From: Falciphora oryzae
Taxonomy: Eukaryota; Ascomycota; Sordariomycetes; Magnaporthales; Magnaporthaceae
Length of the DNA: 64,000 nucleotides
Assembly (NCBI GenBank): GCA_000733355.1
Contig: JNVV01000038.1
Span: 1-64,000, forward strand
Direction: 5' to 3'
In this document: positions 41,161 through 52,123 of the stretch, piece by piece
Numbering within the stretch: the first letter of the stretch is position 1
How the letters are laid out: every line of letters starts with the position of its first letter
Program-made: the position numbers and the translations under genes
Notes under the pieces: model-generated
Seen by the model: only the letters and a program-made list of their open reading frames with translations
Databases searched by the model: none
What the model was told of the DNA's origin: nothing

Positions 41161-43872
41161 CTAGCGCAGCATATACGACAGATCTGGAAGGCCTTGCACA
41201 ATCTGCCGAACCAAGACATCGTCCTCGTCCGTCCGGTTTGACGGGGCGGTTTTCGTAGTCTCGGACAGGGGCGCTGCAAAAGAAACGACAGATTGTTTAT
41301 GCTTTTCTTTAGCTGCTGCCGGTGTCGGAACTCCAAGCGGCACGGCAGCCACCAGTGCCGGCTGGTCCGGATCCGCCATCAGAGCAAGGGCAGTCGAGGG
41401 AGGGTTGGTCCCTTCGGCCTTCTGAGGCTGTGTTTCCGTGTCTGGCGGGCCGAAGAAGGAAAGGTCCCACGGATCGGCCGCCACGGCGGTGCTAGGCGCG
41501 ACGCTCCCACCCGAGGGAGGAGGGACTGTGCTGATCGGAGCCGATGGTGGCGGGGGCTGCGTAAAGGCAGGGACCGAGGATTCAGGGGATGCGTTCCATG
41601 TGCTCATCGTTGGCGGCGGCGAAGAATTGGGAGCAGTCTTCTGAGCCTCACTAGCACCTGTTGTGTCTGGCCAGTCCCGGAACATGCCAAAGCTGGGGTC
41701 GGTAGGGTTTCCAGTCGGTGCCGGCGACGCCATCATCTCGCCCCAATCATCGTCGTTATCATCCTGGTCGGCCCCCTGCGCCTGGTCTTGTTTCGCTCCG
41801 CCCCCTGCCGATCCAGATAGCGCCGCCGGTCGATCGAGGGGCAATGGCGACGAGGCAAACATGGACACGGGACGGGCGGGGCCGACGGCAGACTTTGGCG
41901 CAGGCGGGGCTGCTGCGATGGGAGAAGAACTCCAGCCAAAGTTGGGCGTCGCCGCAGAGGCCGTGACCGGCAGCGTCCCAAACGGCGGCGCCGGGGCTCC
42001 CGCCGAGGTGACGACGGGCGGCACGACAGGCAGCAGCCCCGTCATGGAGCTTCCAGGCGGGGCGCTCTGCCTCTTGGCGGCAGCGGCCTCCCGCTTCAGC
42101 CGCCGCTGGGCAAAGACCTGGTCGAGACGCATGGCGGGCTCGTCCGACGCCGTGGCCGAGTCCCAGCCAAACATGTTGCCCTTGCCCTTGGCGCCGCCGC
42201 CCAGGCCGCCGCCGCCGAGCGTGGGGCGCCCGCCCGCGAACGAGTCCTCCTCCATCCAACGGCGCACCGTCTTGATGGTTTCGGCGCGCACCTCGGACGT
42301 GGGCCAGGCGACGCGGCGGTAGGACCCGTCGTCGGTGCCGAAGCCGCCGCCGGCGTCGTGCAGCCGCGCGCTGCCGAAGCGCGAGACCCGGGCCCAGACC
42401 CGACGCTCCGAGACGTCGGTGAAGCAGTCGCGCAGGATCGTGTCGGGCACGTAGCCGTCGGCCACGTCGGCCGCGGGCCCCAGCTTCGCCTTGGAAAAAA
42501 TCAGGTCTGCCTTTGCGAGGTCCGGCACGAACTGGACGGGGCCAAACTTGGTTCTCAACTCGCCAAAGCCCGCCTTCCTAGGCGGTGGCGGCCGCGGCGT
42601 GGATGTGACAGAAGACCCCGAGCGGCCGCGCGATACCGAGGCCCGGAGACGCATCTTCGGTGTAGGCGTCCCCGACACTGAGCGTTGCCTGCCTCCGCGT
42701 CGACTCCCACTCTCTTCTGCCTCATCCTCTTCCGCCAGCCCGTCATCCTTCTCTTGCGCATCCGGTAGTGCCTTGTGGCTCAACGGCGTGCCCCGCCCCT
42801 CTTTTCTTGCTGGGCGACCAGGCGGAGTAAATGGCCTCGTGTCATCGGCGGCAGGGTCTGTCGACGAGGCCCTTGCGCCTCGTTCGAGTTCTGGCGGCTC
42901 CGACGCCGCTCTCTGGGCAATCCCGTCAAACAAGACCACCATATCCTTCACCTTGTTGGAAGAAACCTTGCGCTGCACCACCGACTGCGCGCTGCGGTGT
43001 GACTTCGGCAGTGGCCGCGCACGCGAGTCCTCGTCGATGGATGTTATGGGCGAGTCCTGCTGTCGTCTCGTTTCGCCGAGTCGGCTGTTGGTGTCGTCGT
43101 CATCGCCATCGTTGGAGCAGGTCGAGGAAGCCCTCGACCGCCGTGTTTGTTCTCGTGTCTCCTCCGTCGGCGTGCTCTCTTGGATATCCTTCGCCCCGGC
43201 TGCGGCTGTAGTTGCGTCCTGATCGATTTTGCTGGCCTCCACGTCTACCTGGTCCCATCGTGGAGACTCCAGGTCGAGATTTTCCGTAGAGCCGGGCACT
43301 GGCGCAGGCGAGAGCAGGGCTGGCGGCGGAGGGGCTTTCGGCGGGCTTGAGGGCAGCTCGAGGTGGCTGCCGAACGAGGGCTCCGAGGCCCAGGGGTCGA
43401 GGGACGACGAGGGCAGGCGCAGGCCTGCGTTGGAGCCTGGCCGGGACAGCGCCCTGCTGGGAGACGAGATGACGGGGCTCGCGGCCTTGCTGATGCTGCC
43501 ATCAGGCGACCTCGCAGCCAGGCTGTTCGCAGCCAAGCTGTTCTCCCTCGACCGTTGCTTGCTTGTCGCGGCCGAGACGGGCGTGGTGATGGCGTCGCCG
43601 CCGTGCCAGCCGCTGTTCCAGGCGGACAGCGAGCCGGCCGCGGCAGCAGGGTCGGGGCCGCCGCTGGGGGAAGCCCAGGCGCCGCCAAAGTCGTCGTCAT
43701 CGTTGTGTCCCCACGGCGAGTGGTAGGAGAGGGCGGGAACGCCGAGAGAGGGGGCGGCCGAGGTCAGGAAGGCGCGCGGAGGGGGCTCGAGGCCGAGGGG
43801 CGGCGCGGGCTTCGCGGTGGGCGACGTGCCCTCGTCGGTCGCGGTCCAGGGCGACCCCCACGGGTCCTCCAT
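41161..43872 (-). CDS. Large disordered protein with DPW motifs
   Basis: 903 residues, intronless, starting at ATG 43872 (MEDPWGSPW); an upstream in-frame TTG is not used. Most of it is Pro/Ser/Gly-rich and presumably disordered. A compact conserved-looking block lies at about residues 455-590: KAGFGELRTKFGPVQFVPDLAKADLIF, then TILRDCFTDVSERRVWARVSRFG and YRRVAWPTSEVRAETIKTVRRWMEEDSF. DPW tripeptides occur at the N-terminus, near residue 170 (LDPWASEP) and near the C-terminus (ADPWDLSFFG), along with DWGEMM and FGW-type motifs. In animals and yeasts such DPW/WxxF motifs can bind clathrin-adaptor appendages. The C-terminus (VLVRQIVQGLPDLSYML) may form a helix. It matches a type of conserved fungal protein, but I cannot assign a function. 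Confidence 0.75.
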   Translation of the reverse strand: MEDPWGSPWTATDEGTSPTAKPAPPLGLEPPPRAFLTSAAPSLGVPALSYHSPWGHNDDDDFGGAWASPSGGPDPAAAAGSLSAWNSGWHGGDAITTPVSAATSKQRSRENSLAANSLAARSPDGSISKAASPVISSPSRALSRPGSNAGLRLPSSSLDPWASEPSFGSHLELPSSPPKAPPPPALLSPAPVPGSTENLDLESPRWDQVDVEASKIDQDATTAAAGAKDIQESTPTEETREQTRRSRASSTCSNDGDDDDTNSRLGETRRQQDSPITSIDEDSRARPLPKSHRSAQSVVQRKVSSNKVKDMVVLFDGIAQRAASEPPELERGARASSTDPAADDTRPFTPPGRPARKEGRGTPLSHKALPDAQEKDDGLAEEDEAEESGSRRGGRQRSVSGTPTPKMRLRASVSRGRSGSSVTSTPRPPPPRKAGFGELRTKFGPVQFVPDLAKADLIFSKAKLGPAADVADGYVPDTILRDCFTDVSERRVWARVSRFGSARLHDAGGGFGTDDGSYRRVAWPTSEVRAETIKTVRRWMEEDSFAGGRPTLGGGGLGGGAKGKGNMFGWDSATASDEPAMRLDQVFAQRRLKREAAAAKRQSAPPGSSMTGLLPVVPPVVTSAGAPAPPFGTLPVTASAATPNFGWSSSPIAAAPPAPKSAVGPARPVSMFASSPLPLDRPAALSGSAGGGAKQDQAQGADQDDNDDDWGEMMASPAPTGNPTDPSFGMFRDWPDTTGASEAQKTAPNSSPPPTMSTWNASPESSVPAFTQPPPPSAPISTVPPPSGGSVAPSTAVAADPWDLSFFGPPDTETQPQKAEGTNPPSTALALMADPDQPALVAAVPLGVPTPAAAKEKHKQSVVSFAAPLSETTKTAPSNRTDEDDVLVRQIVQGLPDLSYMLR

Positions 43873-44777
43873 GCTGGTCTTTGGGGGAAGAGAAGCGACC
43901 GGCAAAGCGAGGGCTATCGCATGGTCCTGGGGCTGGCGGGTTTCGATTGGCGCATTCTATTCGTCTGCTCGAGGCGGGGTCCCGGGCGATCCGGCTGGAG
44001 TCGGCGGGAGTTCGTGTTGCAGGCAGATGGATTTAAAAGTAAAGGGTCGATGTGTTGGCTTTGTTCGTCGCGCTTGCGGCTGTCGTCGGTCGGGGCGGGC
44101 GAGGCGAGACGCGACGCAATGGTGGGCCGCTAGAGGACAGGCACGATTTTAAGATCGAGTTGAGCTCGAGACAATTGGGCTCGGCTATCGCTGCAATGGT
44201 CGAGAAGTTGGCTGGCTGAAGACCTGGCTGGCAGCATCGATGTTCACCTCGGCTGGCTCAGCACGGACCTACTGCTTATTCCACTGCATCCAAGCCCCTT
44301 GAATGCTCAATCCTTCCTCCCACCACAAGCATCAAATGCAGCGTGCAGAACAGGCACTCCCAACTACCCCCAATTTTATTATCGCCATTAGAAGTCGTCG
44401 TAAATATTTCCAGACGGTCCCTTTTATCCAGCCTGCCAAGTCCAGCCAGATAATATGCTGCGTGTGCTCTGCGTTTCCCGACCATCACCCTTTGTCCCAC
44501 CCCACCATCATCGAAAAGAACCGGGGTATCACCAAAGAACTTGAACCCGTAAACGCCGTAAGAATAGAAGCCCGAAAAGCGAAAAGCTGGCAGGTAGGAA
44601 AAAAAAAAAAAAAAAAAAAAAGGGTTGTCCCTCCCATGCTCGAGTGTCTCTCTCAAACAAAAATTGTCGAATCCCAAAAAACAAGTAGGTGGTAGCCGTT
44701 TGAGGCGGTGATCCCAGACTCGTGTAGTATCTAGACCACCCATGGAAACAGGGCAAGCAAATTCAAAAACCACCCGA
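43873..44777. other. Intergenic region with a 23-A run, no gene seen
   Basis: About 0.9 kb. A run of 23 A at 44599-44621 is in the 3' flank of the DUF3716 gene (T-run on its strand). The first part is the promoter of the DPW-motif gene. No supported frame. Confidence 0.5.
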
Positions 44778-45941
44778 TCAGCCCTGCAGATCGCTGGCGT
44801 AGTCTTCCATCAAGCCAGAGAGGTCGCGCAGCACCCTCCTGATTTGCCGCGTGTCCTGCTGCTGGAATATCAGCTGCTCCGCAACCTCGTGCAGCACGCG
44901 CCGCAGCGTCATGGCGTCCTCCACGCCGAACTCGGCCGAAATCGGCATGTGCAGCATCCGCCCGCCGTCGCTGCCGACACCACTGCCGCTGCCGCCGCCT
45001 GGCGTCACCGGGGTGGGGTTGGCCGCGGTGTTATTGGAGGGAGCGGCTTGTGAAGCCGGAGACGTAGCCGCCACGCTGCTGCTGCCGGCTGGAGCAGCAG
45101 CCGCTGAGGGGATAGCGCCTCTAAAGCTATGCACCTTCTTCCGCTTGCGCGAGCCGTGCGAGGGGAGCGAGCCGTTTCGCGGGCCTCGCGGGATGGGCAC
45201 CCTGCCGACGTTCTTGGGGTTGTTGCTGCAGCGGTGGCCCTGCGAGTTGTAGTTGCAGTTGCCGCACGACGAGGTGAGGCCGGGGACGGAATAGCATCCC
45301 TCGAACGGGCCAAGGTTGAGGCTGCAGCGGTTGCAGGGCTCGGCGCACTCGACGCCGACGCATTGTGTCATAATGGCCTCGACGTTGATGACCCGCTCCC
45401 AGATGATGCGTCTGCCGGCCCAGACGGGTGCAAGCTTGGCGGCCCGGAAAGCCTGGAGAAGCAAGTGGATTGTGTTAGATTTCCGCAGTAGACAGAGGTG
45501 GCCGCTGTGGGCTCAACCTACGGGCAAGGCCAGCATCGAAGTCAATCGCTCCGACGACTTGACCTTGTCGCCCAGCTCGGCCAGGACCTCTTTGACGGCA
45601 GCGACCGTGATGTCGGCGGGTGCCACGGCGTCGGCATCGGCGTCAGCGTTAGGCATCGGCCCCAAGTTGTTCCGCATGGGATCTGGTGTGCCGACGATGT
45701 CGCTGGTGACTTTGAAGCTGTCGAGATCGTGGGGGTCCATGGAGTACTCGTCGACATCAAAAACAGCCTGCGCGCTGTCGCCGGGCTGCTCTGTGCCTGA
45801 AGCGGGAGCAGGGCTGATCCCGTCTTCGTCGCCGCTGTCGTCGGTTGAGTTTAGGTAGTCGTTGGGGTTGGCCACGCGGCTACTATGCGGCGAGTCCTTG
45901 ATCAAGTCCAAGATCTCGGCTGGAAGCTCCATGGGAGGCAT
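44778..45941 (-). CDS. DUF3716 cysteine-rich protein
   Basis: Exons 45941-45522 and 45452-44778 with a 69-nt intron (GTAGGT donor, TCTAAC branch, CTCCAG acceptor), 364 residues. The N-terminal half is acidic (NSTDDSGDEDG) and predicted disordered. Exon 2 begins with AFRAAKLAPVW and carries the DUF3716 cysteine pattern: CVGVEC, CNRC, CYS, CGNC and RCS within about 45 residues, probably a zinc-binding module. A basic patch (GSRKRKKVHSF) may be a nuclear signal. The C-terminus (MTLRRVLHEVAEQLIFQQQD..IRRVLRDLSGLMEDY) looks helical. DUF3716 is known mainly from filamentous ascomycetes and has no established function. Start is ATG 45941; another Met lies three codons on. Confidence 0.8.
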
Positions 45942-46662
45942 CGTGGCCGGTCGCGTGGAGGAAGCAACCAAAAGAAAAAGAGAAGGTACGCGATGGATCG
46001 ATCAATGGTGTACAGACGTGTGTCTGGTGAGCGCGCAGGCGGACTGCGGGCAGGTAAATCGGGCAAAAGAGCTTCAAGCCTGATAGAGAGGGAAGCTCGA
46101 GAGCGCGACGAGGTTGGATGGAGGTGAGAGTGGGATTCCAACTTACGCGGGAGCCATGGCACGCGCAAGGTTTGTCAATTGGCGACAAAACGCGGAAGGA
46201 ACCTGGCAGAAAACCGCGACAAAGAGAGCGCCCGCTTCCCGCGTGTTTTTGTTTTGTGCTCACCTGCCAAATCCAGAGGCCCGCTTTTTGATCGAGCAAC
46301 TGGGTGGGCAACTCCGTCATCGGCTAGGATGGGCCTTTGCGACAGCTTAGAAATTCATCGCCAAAAAGACGCTCTTGTAAAATCGCAAAGTCAACTCCAG
46401 ATTGCAACCCCTGCACCATGACTTCTTCACCCAACCATCTGGCGCAGCCGCCAACATTGATGCTCTCAAGTAGGAGACCCGGGCGAGGTGATTGATCCTA
46501 CCACATCTACTCACAACGACAACGACCACCATCCATTCTCCTCCCCGCGCCTTGGCTCACTCCTGACGCAGTGACGGTGCGGGACCCCACGAAGATCAAG
46601 ACCGGCGCTGTCTCTCGGAGCGGCGGCACGGCACCGCCCGCTACCCCAGGCAGGGCGCAACC

Positions 46663-47706
46663 ATGTCGCTATCCAGGGTCAAGCACATAGTGCTGGTTTG
46701 TTCTTTTCCTGCCGTCCTTGCTGTGCTGTCGTCAAACTAAGTGTCACTCCCTCCGCAGATCCTCTCGGGCAAAGGAGGGGTCGGCAAGTCCTCGGTCACA
46801 ACCCAGCTCGCCCTCTCGCTCTCGCTCGCTGGCTTTTCCGTAGGTGTCCTCGACGTTGACCTGACCGGTCCCAACATCCCACGCATGTTCTCGGTCGAGC
46901 AGGCCAAGGTGACCCAGGCCCCCGGCGGCTGGCTGCCCATCACGGTGCACGAGGCCGACGCGGCAAAGGGAGTGGGGTCATTGCGCGTCATGAGCTTGGG
47001 TTTCCTCCTGCAAAACCGCGGCGACGCCGTGGTCTGGCGCGGCCCCAAGAAGACGGCCATGGTGCGCCAGTTCCTGTCGGACGTGCTCTGGGGCGACACC
47101 GACTTCCTGCTGGTCGACACGCCGCCCGGCACCAGCGACGAGCACATCTCGCTGGCCGAGGCGCTGCAGCAGAAGACGGCGCCCGGCCAGCTGGCGGGAG
47201 CCGTGGTGGTGACGACGCCACAGGCCGTGGCTACGGCCGACGTGCGCAAGGAGCTCAACTTTTGCCGCAAGACGGCCATCCCCGTGCTCGGCGTGGTCGA
47301 GAACATGAGCGGGTTCGTGTGCCCGTGCTGCGGCGAGCGCACCAACATCTTCATGTCGGGCGGCGGCGAGGTCATGGCCACCGACTTCGGCGTGCCGTTC
47401 CTCGGCAGGGTGCCCATCGACCCGGTGTTTGTCGAGCTGATCGAGTCTGGACGGCGGCCCAAGTACGAGGCGCCGAGCTTGGGCCAGCAGGCGGCTGGTG
47501 ATAGTGGCAGTCAAGATGGGACGCCGGGAACAGCCGGCCAGGCTGCGACACTGGGGGAGGTTAAGGTCGAGGCCGCCTCAGCCGATGTCAGGGAGCCCGG
47601 GACCCTTGTGGACAAGTATCCAGACTGCTCCCTGGCACCCACGTTCAAGCGCATTACGGCGGACGTGGTCACTGCCGTCCGGTCAAGTGGGCGGGCAGTG
47701 ACCTAG
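46663..47706 (+). CDS. CFD1: CFD1/NUBP2 cytosolic Fe-S cluster assembly ATPase
   Basis: Exon 46663-46695 ([11 protein letters not shown]) and exon 46759-47706, with a 63-nt intron ending CTCCGCAG, give 326 residues. This is the P-loop scaffold that, with Nbp35, builds 4Fe-4S clusters for cytosolic and nuclear proteins. The deviant Walker [11 protein letters not shown] lies at 14-23, switch [17 protein letters not shown] follows, and switch [15 protein letters not shown] is intact. The cluster-binding Cys pair is in [11 protein letters not shown], where family members usually read CPHC..C. C-terminal [13 protein letters not shown] is typical. It lacks the N-terminal four-Cys ferredoxin-like extension of Nbp35, which supports CFD1 over NBP35. 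An insertion of about 50 residues ([10 protein letters not shown] onward) before the C-terminus is fungal-specific. Confidence 0.93.
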
Positions 47707-48631
47707 CTAGTAGTAAGATAGGGTTACAATAGAGACAAGTGAGTCTATCTGGTGTTCTGCCCATATTGGAGGCGCCCGTGGGCTGACTTTCTTATCTGCT
47801 GTCCTATCTTTAGATTGGGTACAGCCCCGGACAGTATCGCATGCGTGCATTTGTCGGCATTTCCAACGTTTCGCGAAATGAAATGCGTTATTATCTGCAG
47901 CCCGCGACTGCTCTTGCATCTTTGCGAGTGCAATCAAAACCAACTGCACTGAAACCAAGCCGCAGATGCTTCTCCATCGCGGCCCAATAAGCCTGCGTCA
48001 TGGGAGAGGCCTGCCCCTGGACGACTGACCGCTGGGTTTTGTCGGGATGCATAGCTCCCGCGGGCACCGACGCCAAGCCACGGGCGTGCTGTCAAATCAT
48101 GGTTGATGGGAGCTGCTGCCCGAAGCTTTGCTCCATTTGTTGATGGGAACGGTGGAGGGGCGACGTCTGTGCTCTTGGTGGGATCGAGATCAATGGCCAA
48201 CGGCTGCGACGATCGCCCGCGACGGTTCAGTGTAGCTCAGCCAAGCCAAGCACTGAGCACGGGTGCTACAGCGGGCAGACAGGCACCACCAAAATCCAGC
48301 CCTGAATCAGTCCGCCAGGGGCCAACAGGAAAATTGAAAATTATATAATGAAAAAAATTGGGTGCGACACAGCCCAACGACCACACGCAAAATCTCTCAC
48401 CGACCCGACCCTTTCTCTCCTCGCTTCGATTCTTCCTTGCTATCCTCAGCAATTGATTCCCTCTCCTCCAGTCACCAGCGATTCGTGCTCGAGAAACCGC
48501 CTCCCTCAGGCAGAACCAGCGCAACCCCGCAAGCTTTGGCCTCTAGTCAGCTCCCAGGATCGACGCTGGAGCCGCCCAGACAAGATTCTCGGCACTGTTA
48601 GCATCCAGACCCGGCAAGGTACGTTGCCGTC

Positions 48632-48940
48632 ATGCCTCCTCGTTCGTTTTATCTGTACCTTGCACACGCCTGTCGGTTTCGATTCGGACGGCACCCTCAT
48701 TCTCGAACGCTGCCGCCCCAGGCATCCCCCTTGCTCTGTCGCTCCTCTGTCGCTCCTCTGTCGCTCCTCTGCCTCTGCTCTGCCTCGCTACTTGCGTACT
48801 CTTCTTTCGGTCGACGGCGACTCGCACGCACAAGTTCTGACGATATATCAGCTGCAGAAACCTCTCGCCCATCGAGCCGCCCCGTTGCATCTCCAATCCA
48901 TCCCCGGATGAAGCCCTCTGCCGCCAGACAGCCGCGATAG
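48632..48940 (+). other. Upstream open reading frame in the SAMDC leader
   Basis: A 102-codon frame from ATG 48632, ending at a TAG about 365 nt before the SAMDC start, with no further ATG between 48940 and 49306. If the transcript starts upstream of 48632, ribosomes would meet this frame first. SAM decarboxylase mRNAs in animals and plants are controlled by upstream frames that respond to polyamines, so position is suggestive. The encoded peptide has no recognised motif and could be chance. Confidence 0.35.
48740..48772. repeat. 11-bp tandem repeat, three copies
   Basis: TCGCTCCTCTG repeated three times, giving a pyrimidine-rich tract within the SAMDC 5' leader. It expands codons in the upstream frame. 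Confidence 0.8.
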
Positions 48941-49067
48941 CATCTCTCCGTGCCCCGCGTCGGACACGAGATCACACACCGCGCCTCCGACCTCGGTCGA
49001 GTCTCTTTACCACAGCCACCATTCCCTCGTCAAAGATCTTCCTTCTCCCCGTCCCTGCCCGGCCCCC

Positions 49068-49093
49068 CTAACGTCCCCTCGGCGAGACGTTAG
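49068..49093. promoter_or_regulatory. Perfect 8-bp hairpin in the SAMDC 5' leader
   Basis: CTAACGTC and its exact inverse complement GACGTTAG are separated by a 10-nt loop (CCCTCGGCGA), 213 nt upstream of the SAMDC start. It could fold in the mRNA. Alternatively each arm contains ACGT, a bZIP-type half-site. Function unknown. Confidence 0.4.
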
Positions 49094-49305
49094 ACCCATC
49101 CCACCTCGATAGAGGACCAGCAAAAAGAACCGCCCGACCCCGTTCCTGTGGGCCTACTCTCTCAAACGGACACCGCAAGGTTCGTTTGAGGAGCAGCTAG
49201 TGTCCCGCGGAAGACTTTATCCTCTTCTCCCGGACCACGCCAGCGCTACCGTCGACAACGGCCACTCGACCACCGCCTCGTCTAGCCGAGACGCCCAAGC
49301 CAGAG

Positions 49306-51079
49306 ATGGTCAACCTCGAGATCCCCAACAGCTACGCCCTGTCGCCCTCGCCGGCCACGCCGCATCTGACCATCAACCACGATGTTGCGCAGGACCTAGA
49401 CTCCAGCAATGCCTTTGAGGGTAAGCGACGAGACGGAAAAAGGGCGCCCCACTCCTTGCCCGCACTGCTGGACATGGCATTACGTCATGTTTCCGCAGCA
49501 ATGGCTGGTGATTGTCTAAGGGTTTGCTAATGCTAACGCCGGCCCCCTTCTTGCTACAGGCCCCGAGAAGCTCCTCGAGGTGTGGTTCGCCCCGAGCCCC
49601 TCGTCGCTGCCGCCCGGCGCCAAGCCGCATGGCCTGAAGGCGGTGCCGTCGGCCAACTGGGTCGGGATGCTCGACATGGTCAACTGCAAGATCCTGTCGG
49701 TCGTGCAGTCCGACGCCGTGGACGCGTACCTGCTCTCCGAGTCGAGCATGTTCGTCTTCCCCCACAAGATCATCCTCAAGACGTGCGGCACCACCACGCT
49801 CCTGCTCGGCCTGTACCGCCTGCTGCGCATCGCTGCCGTCGACGGCGGCTTCCCCGTCCACAATGCTGCCTCGCTCGAGGACGTCAAGGCGGCCGCCACC
49901 CCGTACCGCGTCTTCTACAGCCGCAAGAACTTCCTCTTCCCGGACCGCCAGCAGGGCCCCCACCGCAGCTGGAAGCAGGAGGTCAAGTACCTCGACGACC
50001 TCTTCGAGGGCGGCAGCGCCTACATGGTCGGCAAGATGAACGGGGATCACTGGTACCTGTACATCACCTCGCCCAACACGGCCGCCCTGACCCCACCGCG
50101 CACCCCGCCGCGGACGCCCATTGAGAGTCCCGTCGAGAACGCCGACGGGGCCGCTGCCGATCCCAACGCCAGCCGCGGCGGCGCCAAGATCCGCATCCCG
50201 ACCGGCCTCATCAACGCGGCCCCCGGCGTGGAGGAGGACGACGAGACGCTCGAGATTCTCATGACGGACCTGGACCCTGAGCACGCGAAGCAGTTCTACC
50301 TCTCTCACGCGAGTGCGGTCGCGTGTCAGCAGGTGCCCCTCCGTGCTGAGGGGGCGCGTCAGAGCGCCCACGGCAGCCTGGGCGAGCTGTCAGCCGAGCC
50401 CGTGTTTGACGTTGAAGATGTGGGCGCCGCCGGCGCCGCGGCTCCGGCGCCTCCCGCCGCGGGCAAGGCGCCGGCCGACGTCGAGGCCATGGTCGCCGAG
50501 GCGCTGACCACCGAGGGACACGCGCTCGGCACGGTCGTCTCGGACGCCTGCGGCCTGTCGGATGTGTACCCCAAGTCCAAGTACCCCGACGCCCGCATTG
50601 ACGCCTACATGTTTGCGCCCTGCGGCTTCTCGGCCAACGGCGTCATCCCGTCCCCCCAGACGGGCGACGCAGAGGGTGGTGGCGCGGGCCACTACTTCAC
50701 GGTGCACGTCACGCCCGAGCCCAACTGCTCGTACGCCTCGTTCGAGACCAACGTGCCGCACGGCCAGAACGGGCGCGACGTGGCCGAGATCATCGACCAC
50801 GTTGTGCGCATCTTCCGGCCCGGCCGCTTCAGCATCACGCTGTTTGAGGGCAAGGGCCGCCGCGCCGCGCGCTCGTCGTCGGGCAGCTCCTCGCCCTCGA
50901 CCGGCCCGCTCGACGGGCACGGACTCCCGCCGCTCAAGCGCCGCGTCGACTGCATCCCCGGCTACCGCCGCATCGACCGCATCGTGCACGACTTTGACGA
51001 CTACGACCTCATCTTCCGCTACTACGAGCGCGAGGGCTGGGTCGGTGATGGTGTTGCCCGGGTTGGAGAGGAGCACTAA
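49306..51079 (+). CDS. SPE2: S-adenosylmethionine decarboxylase proenzyme
   Basis: Exons 49306-49420 and 49560-51079 with a 139-nt intron (GTAAGC donor, CTAAC branch, CTACAG acceptor), 544 residues. It makes decarboxylated SAM, the aminopropyl donor for spermidine and spermine. The self-cleavage site is LLSESSMF: Ser100 would become the pyruvoyl group after the Glu99-Ser100 break. Other family elements are FEGPEKLLEVWF at the intron junction, FVFPHKIILKTCGTTTLL, YVFYSRKNF-type FYSRKNFLFPDRQ, CGFSANG and YFTVHVTPEPNCSYASFETN. A Pro/Ala-rich insertion between about 240 and 350, and another near 470 (RRAARSSSGSSS), make it longer than the ~335-residue human enzyme; fungal enzymes are commonly extended. 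Start ATG 49306 precedes a variable N-tail. The leader is long and holds an upstream frame and a hairpin. Confidence 0.95.
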
Positions 51080-52123
51080 GGGCCGCGGGCACCCTGTCGC
51101 TTGTTGCGGTTGCCGACGAATGAAGGAGAACGAATTGATTCATGATTTCTACCAAAAGGGAAGACGACGATTGAAGATGCTATGAGTTGTTTCGGTGTTT
51201 TCCTTCACTGCTCCTTTCCGCCCTCTAGAACCCCTTGATAACCCCACCGCTTTTGGAAAACTGTGGAATGGAAGAGGAACCGATTGTAAGGGCGGAATTT
51301 AGACATAGCGGCCATTTTGATGTTTCTCTTTGGAGATAGGTAGATCCAGCGTCAGCTATTGAATATTTGAGTGCTTGATTATTCCGTACCCTCGTGCCTG
51401 CATTGAGCAACCACTCCCTGCGATGGTCTATCCCTCACTGTTGCCACGCCTGCCAGTCAATCGAAACTTCAAGGGCGGACAGCCTAGACTGAGCAGCCCA
51501 AGCGGCGGACGGAGGGGCGGCGTTGGCCCGCCATGTCTCACTCGCTCTACATTCCAAGACGCGGCCCCAGCCACGACCCAGATCCCACGGCCGCCAGCAG
51601 CGCGGCCCGCCCATCGCTGGAATGCCCAGAGTGTCTCTGTCCGCGGCAGCTCGGGGCCCCCAGCTGACTCCTTCACACACAATTCTGCGGTGGATGCTTT
51701 TTGGTGGGACGATGGTGAAGAATGCTTTACGCTCTAATGGGTTCAGGGGCGACAGGTTCAAGAACAAGATGGCTGGTGAAGCAGGCGTGGAATCTGATGC
51801 TGGATTATCATGCTTGAGGCTGGATGTTCACTTTTCTACCCAGCAGTCCCCCGGATCCTGTGGTTTTCGTCTCGAGCATTTGACTGTTCTGCTCTTCTCC
51901 GTCTCACGTTTACTCTTCGGCGCGTTGCGCAGCTATCTGACCGAGGCATTGCCATCGCCGTCGCCATCAGTTGGTTACCTACTTCATCGCATTTTCAATT
52001 CATCTGGCGTATCCTCTCTCTCTCTCTGTCCTTTTCCTCGCCCCTGGAAGAACACCGAACTCGATACCAGACCGCAGCCACACCAAGCGTCGCAACACGG
52101 AACAAGGCCTTTCTACATAAACG
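51080..52123. other. Intergenic region / probable 5' leader, no gene seen
   Basis: About 1 kb between SAMDC and the four-TM gene. Frames overlap in several registers without domains. A (TCTC)-rich tract near 52015-52040 precedes the next start, typical of fungal promoters and leaders. Confidence 0.5.
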
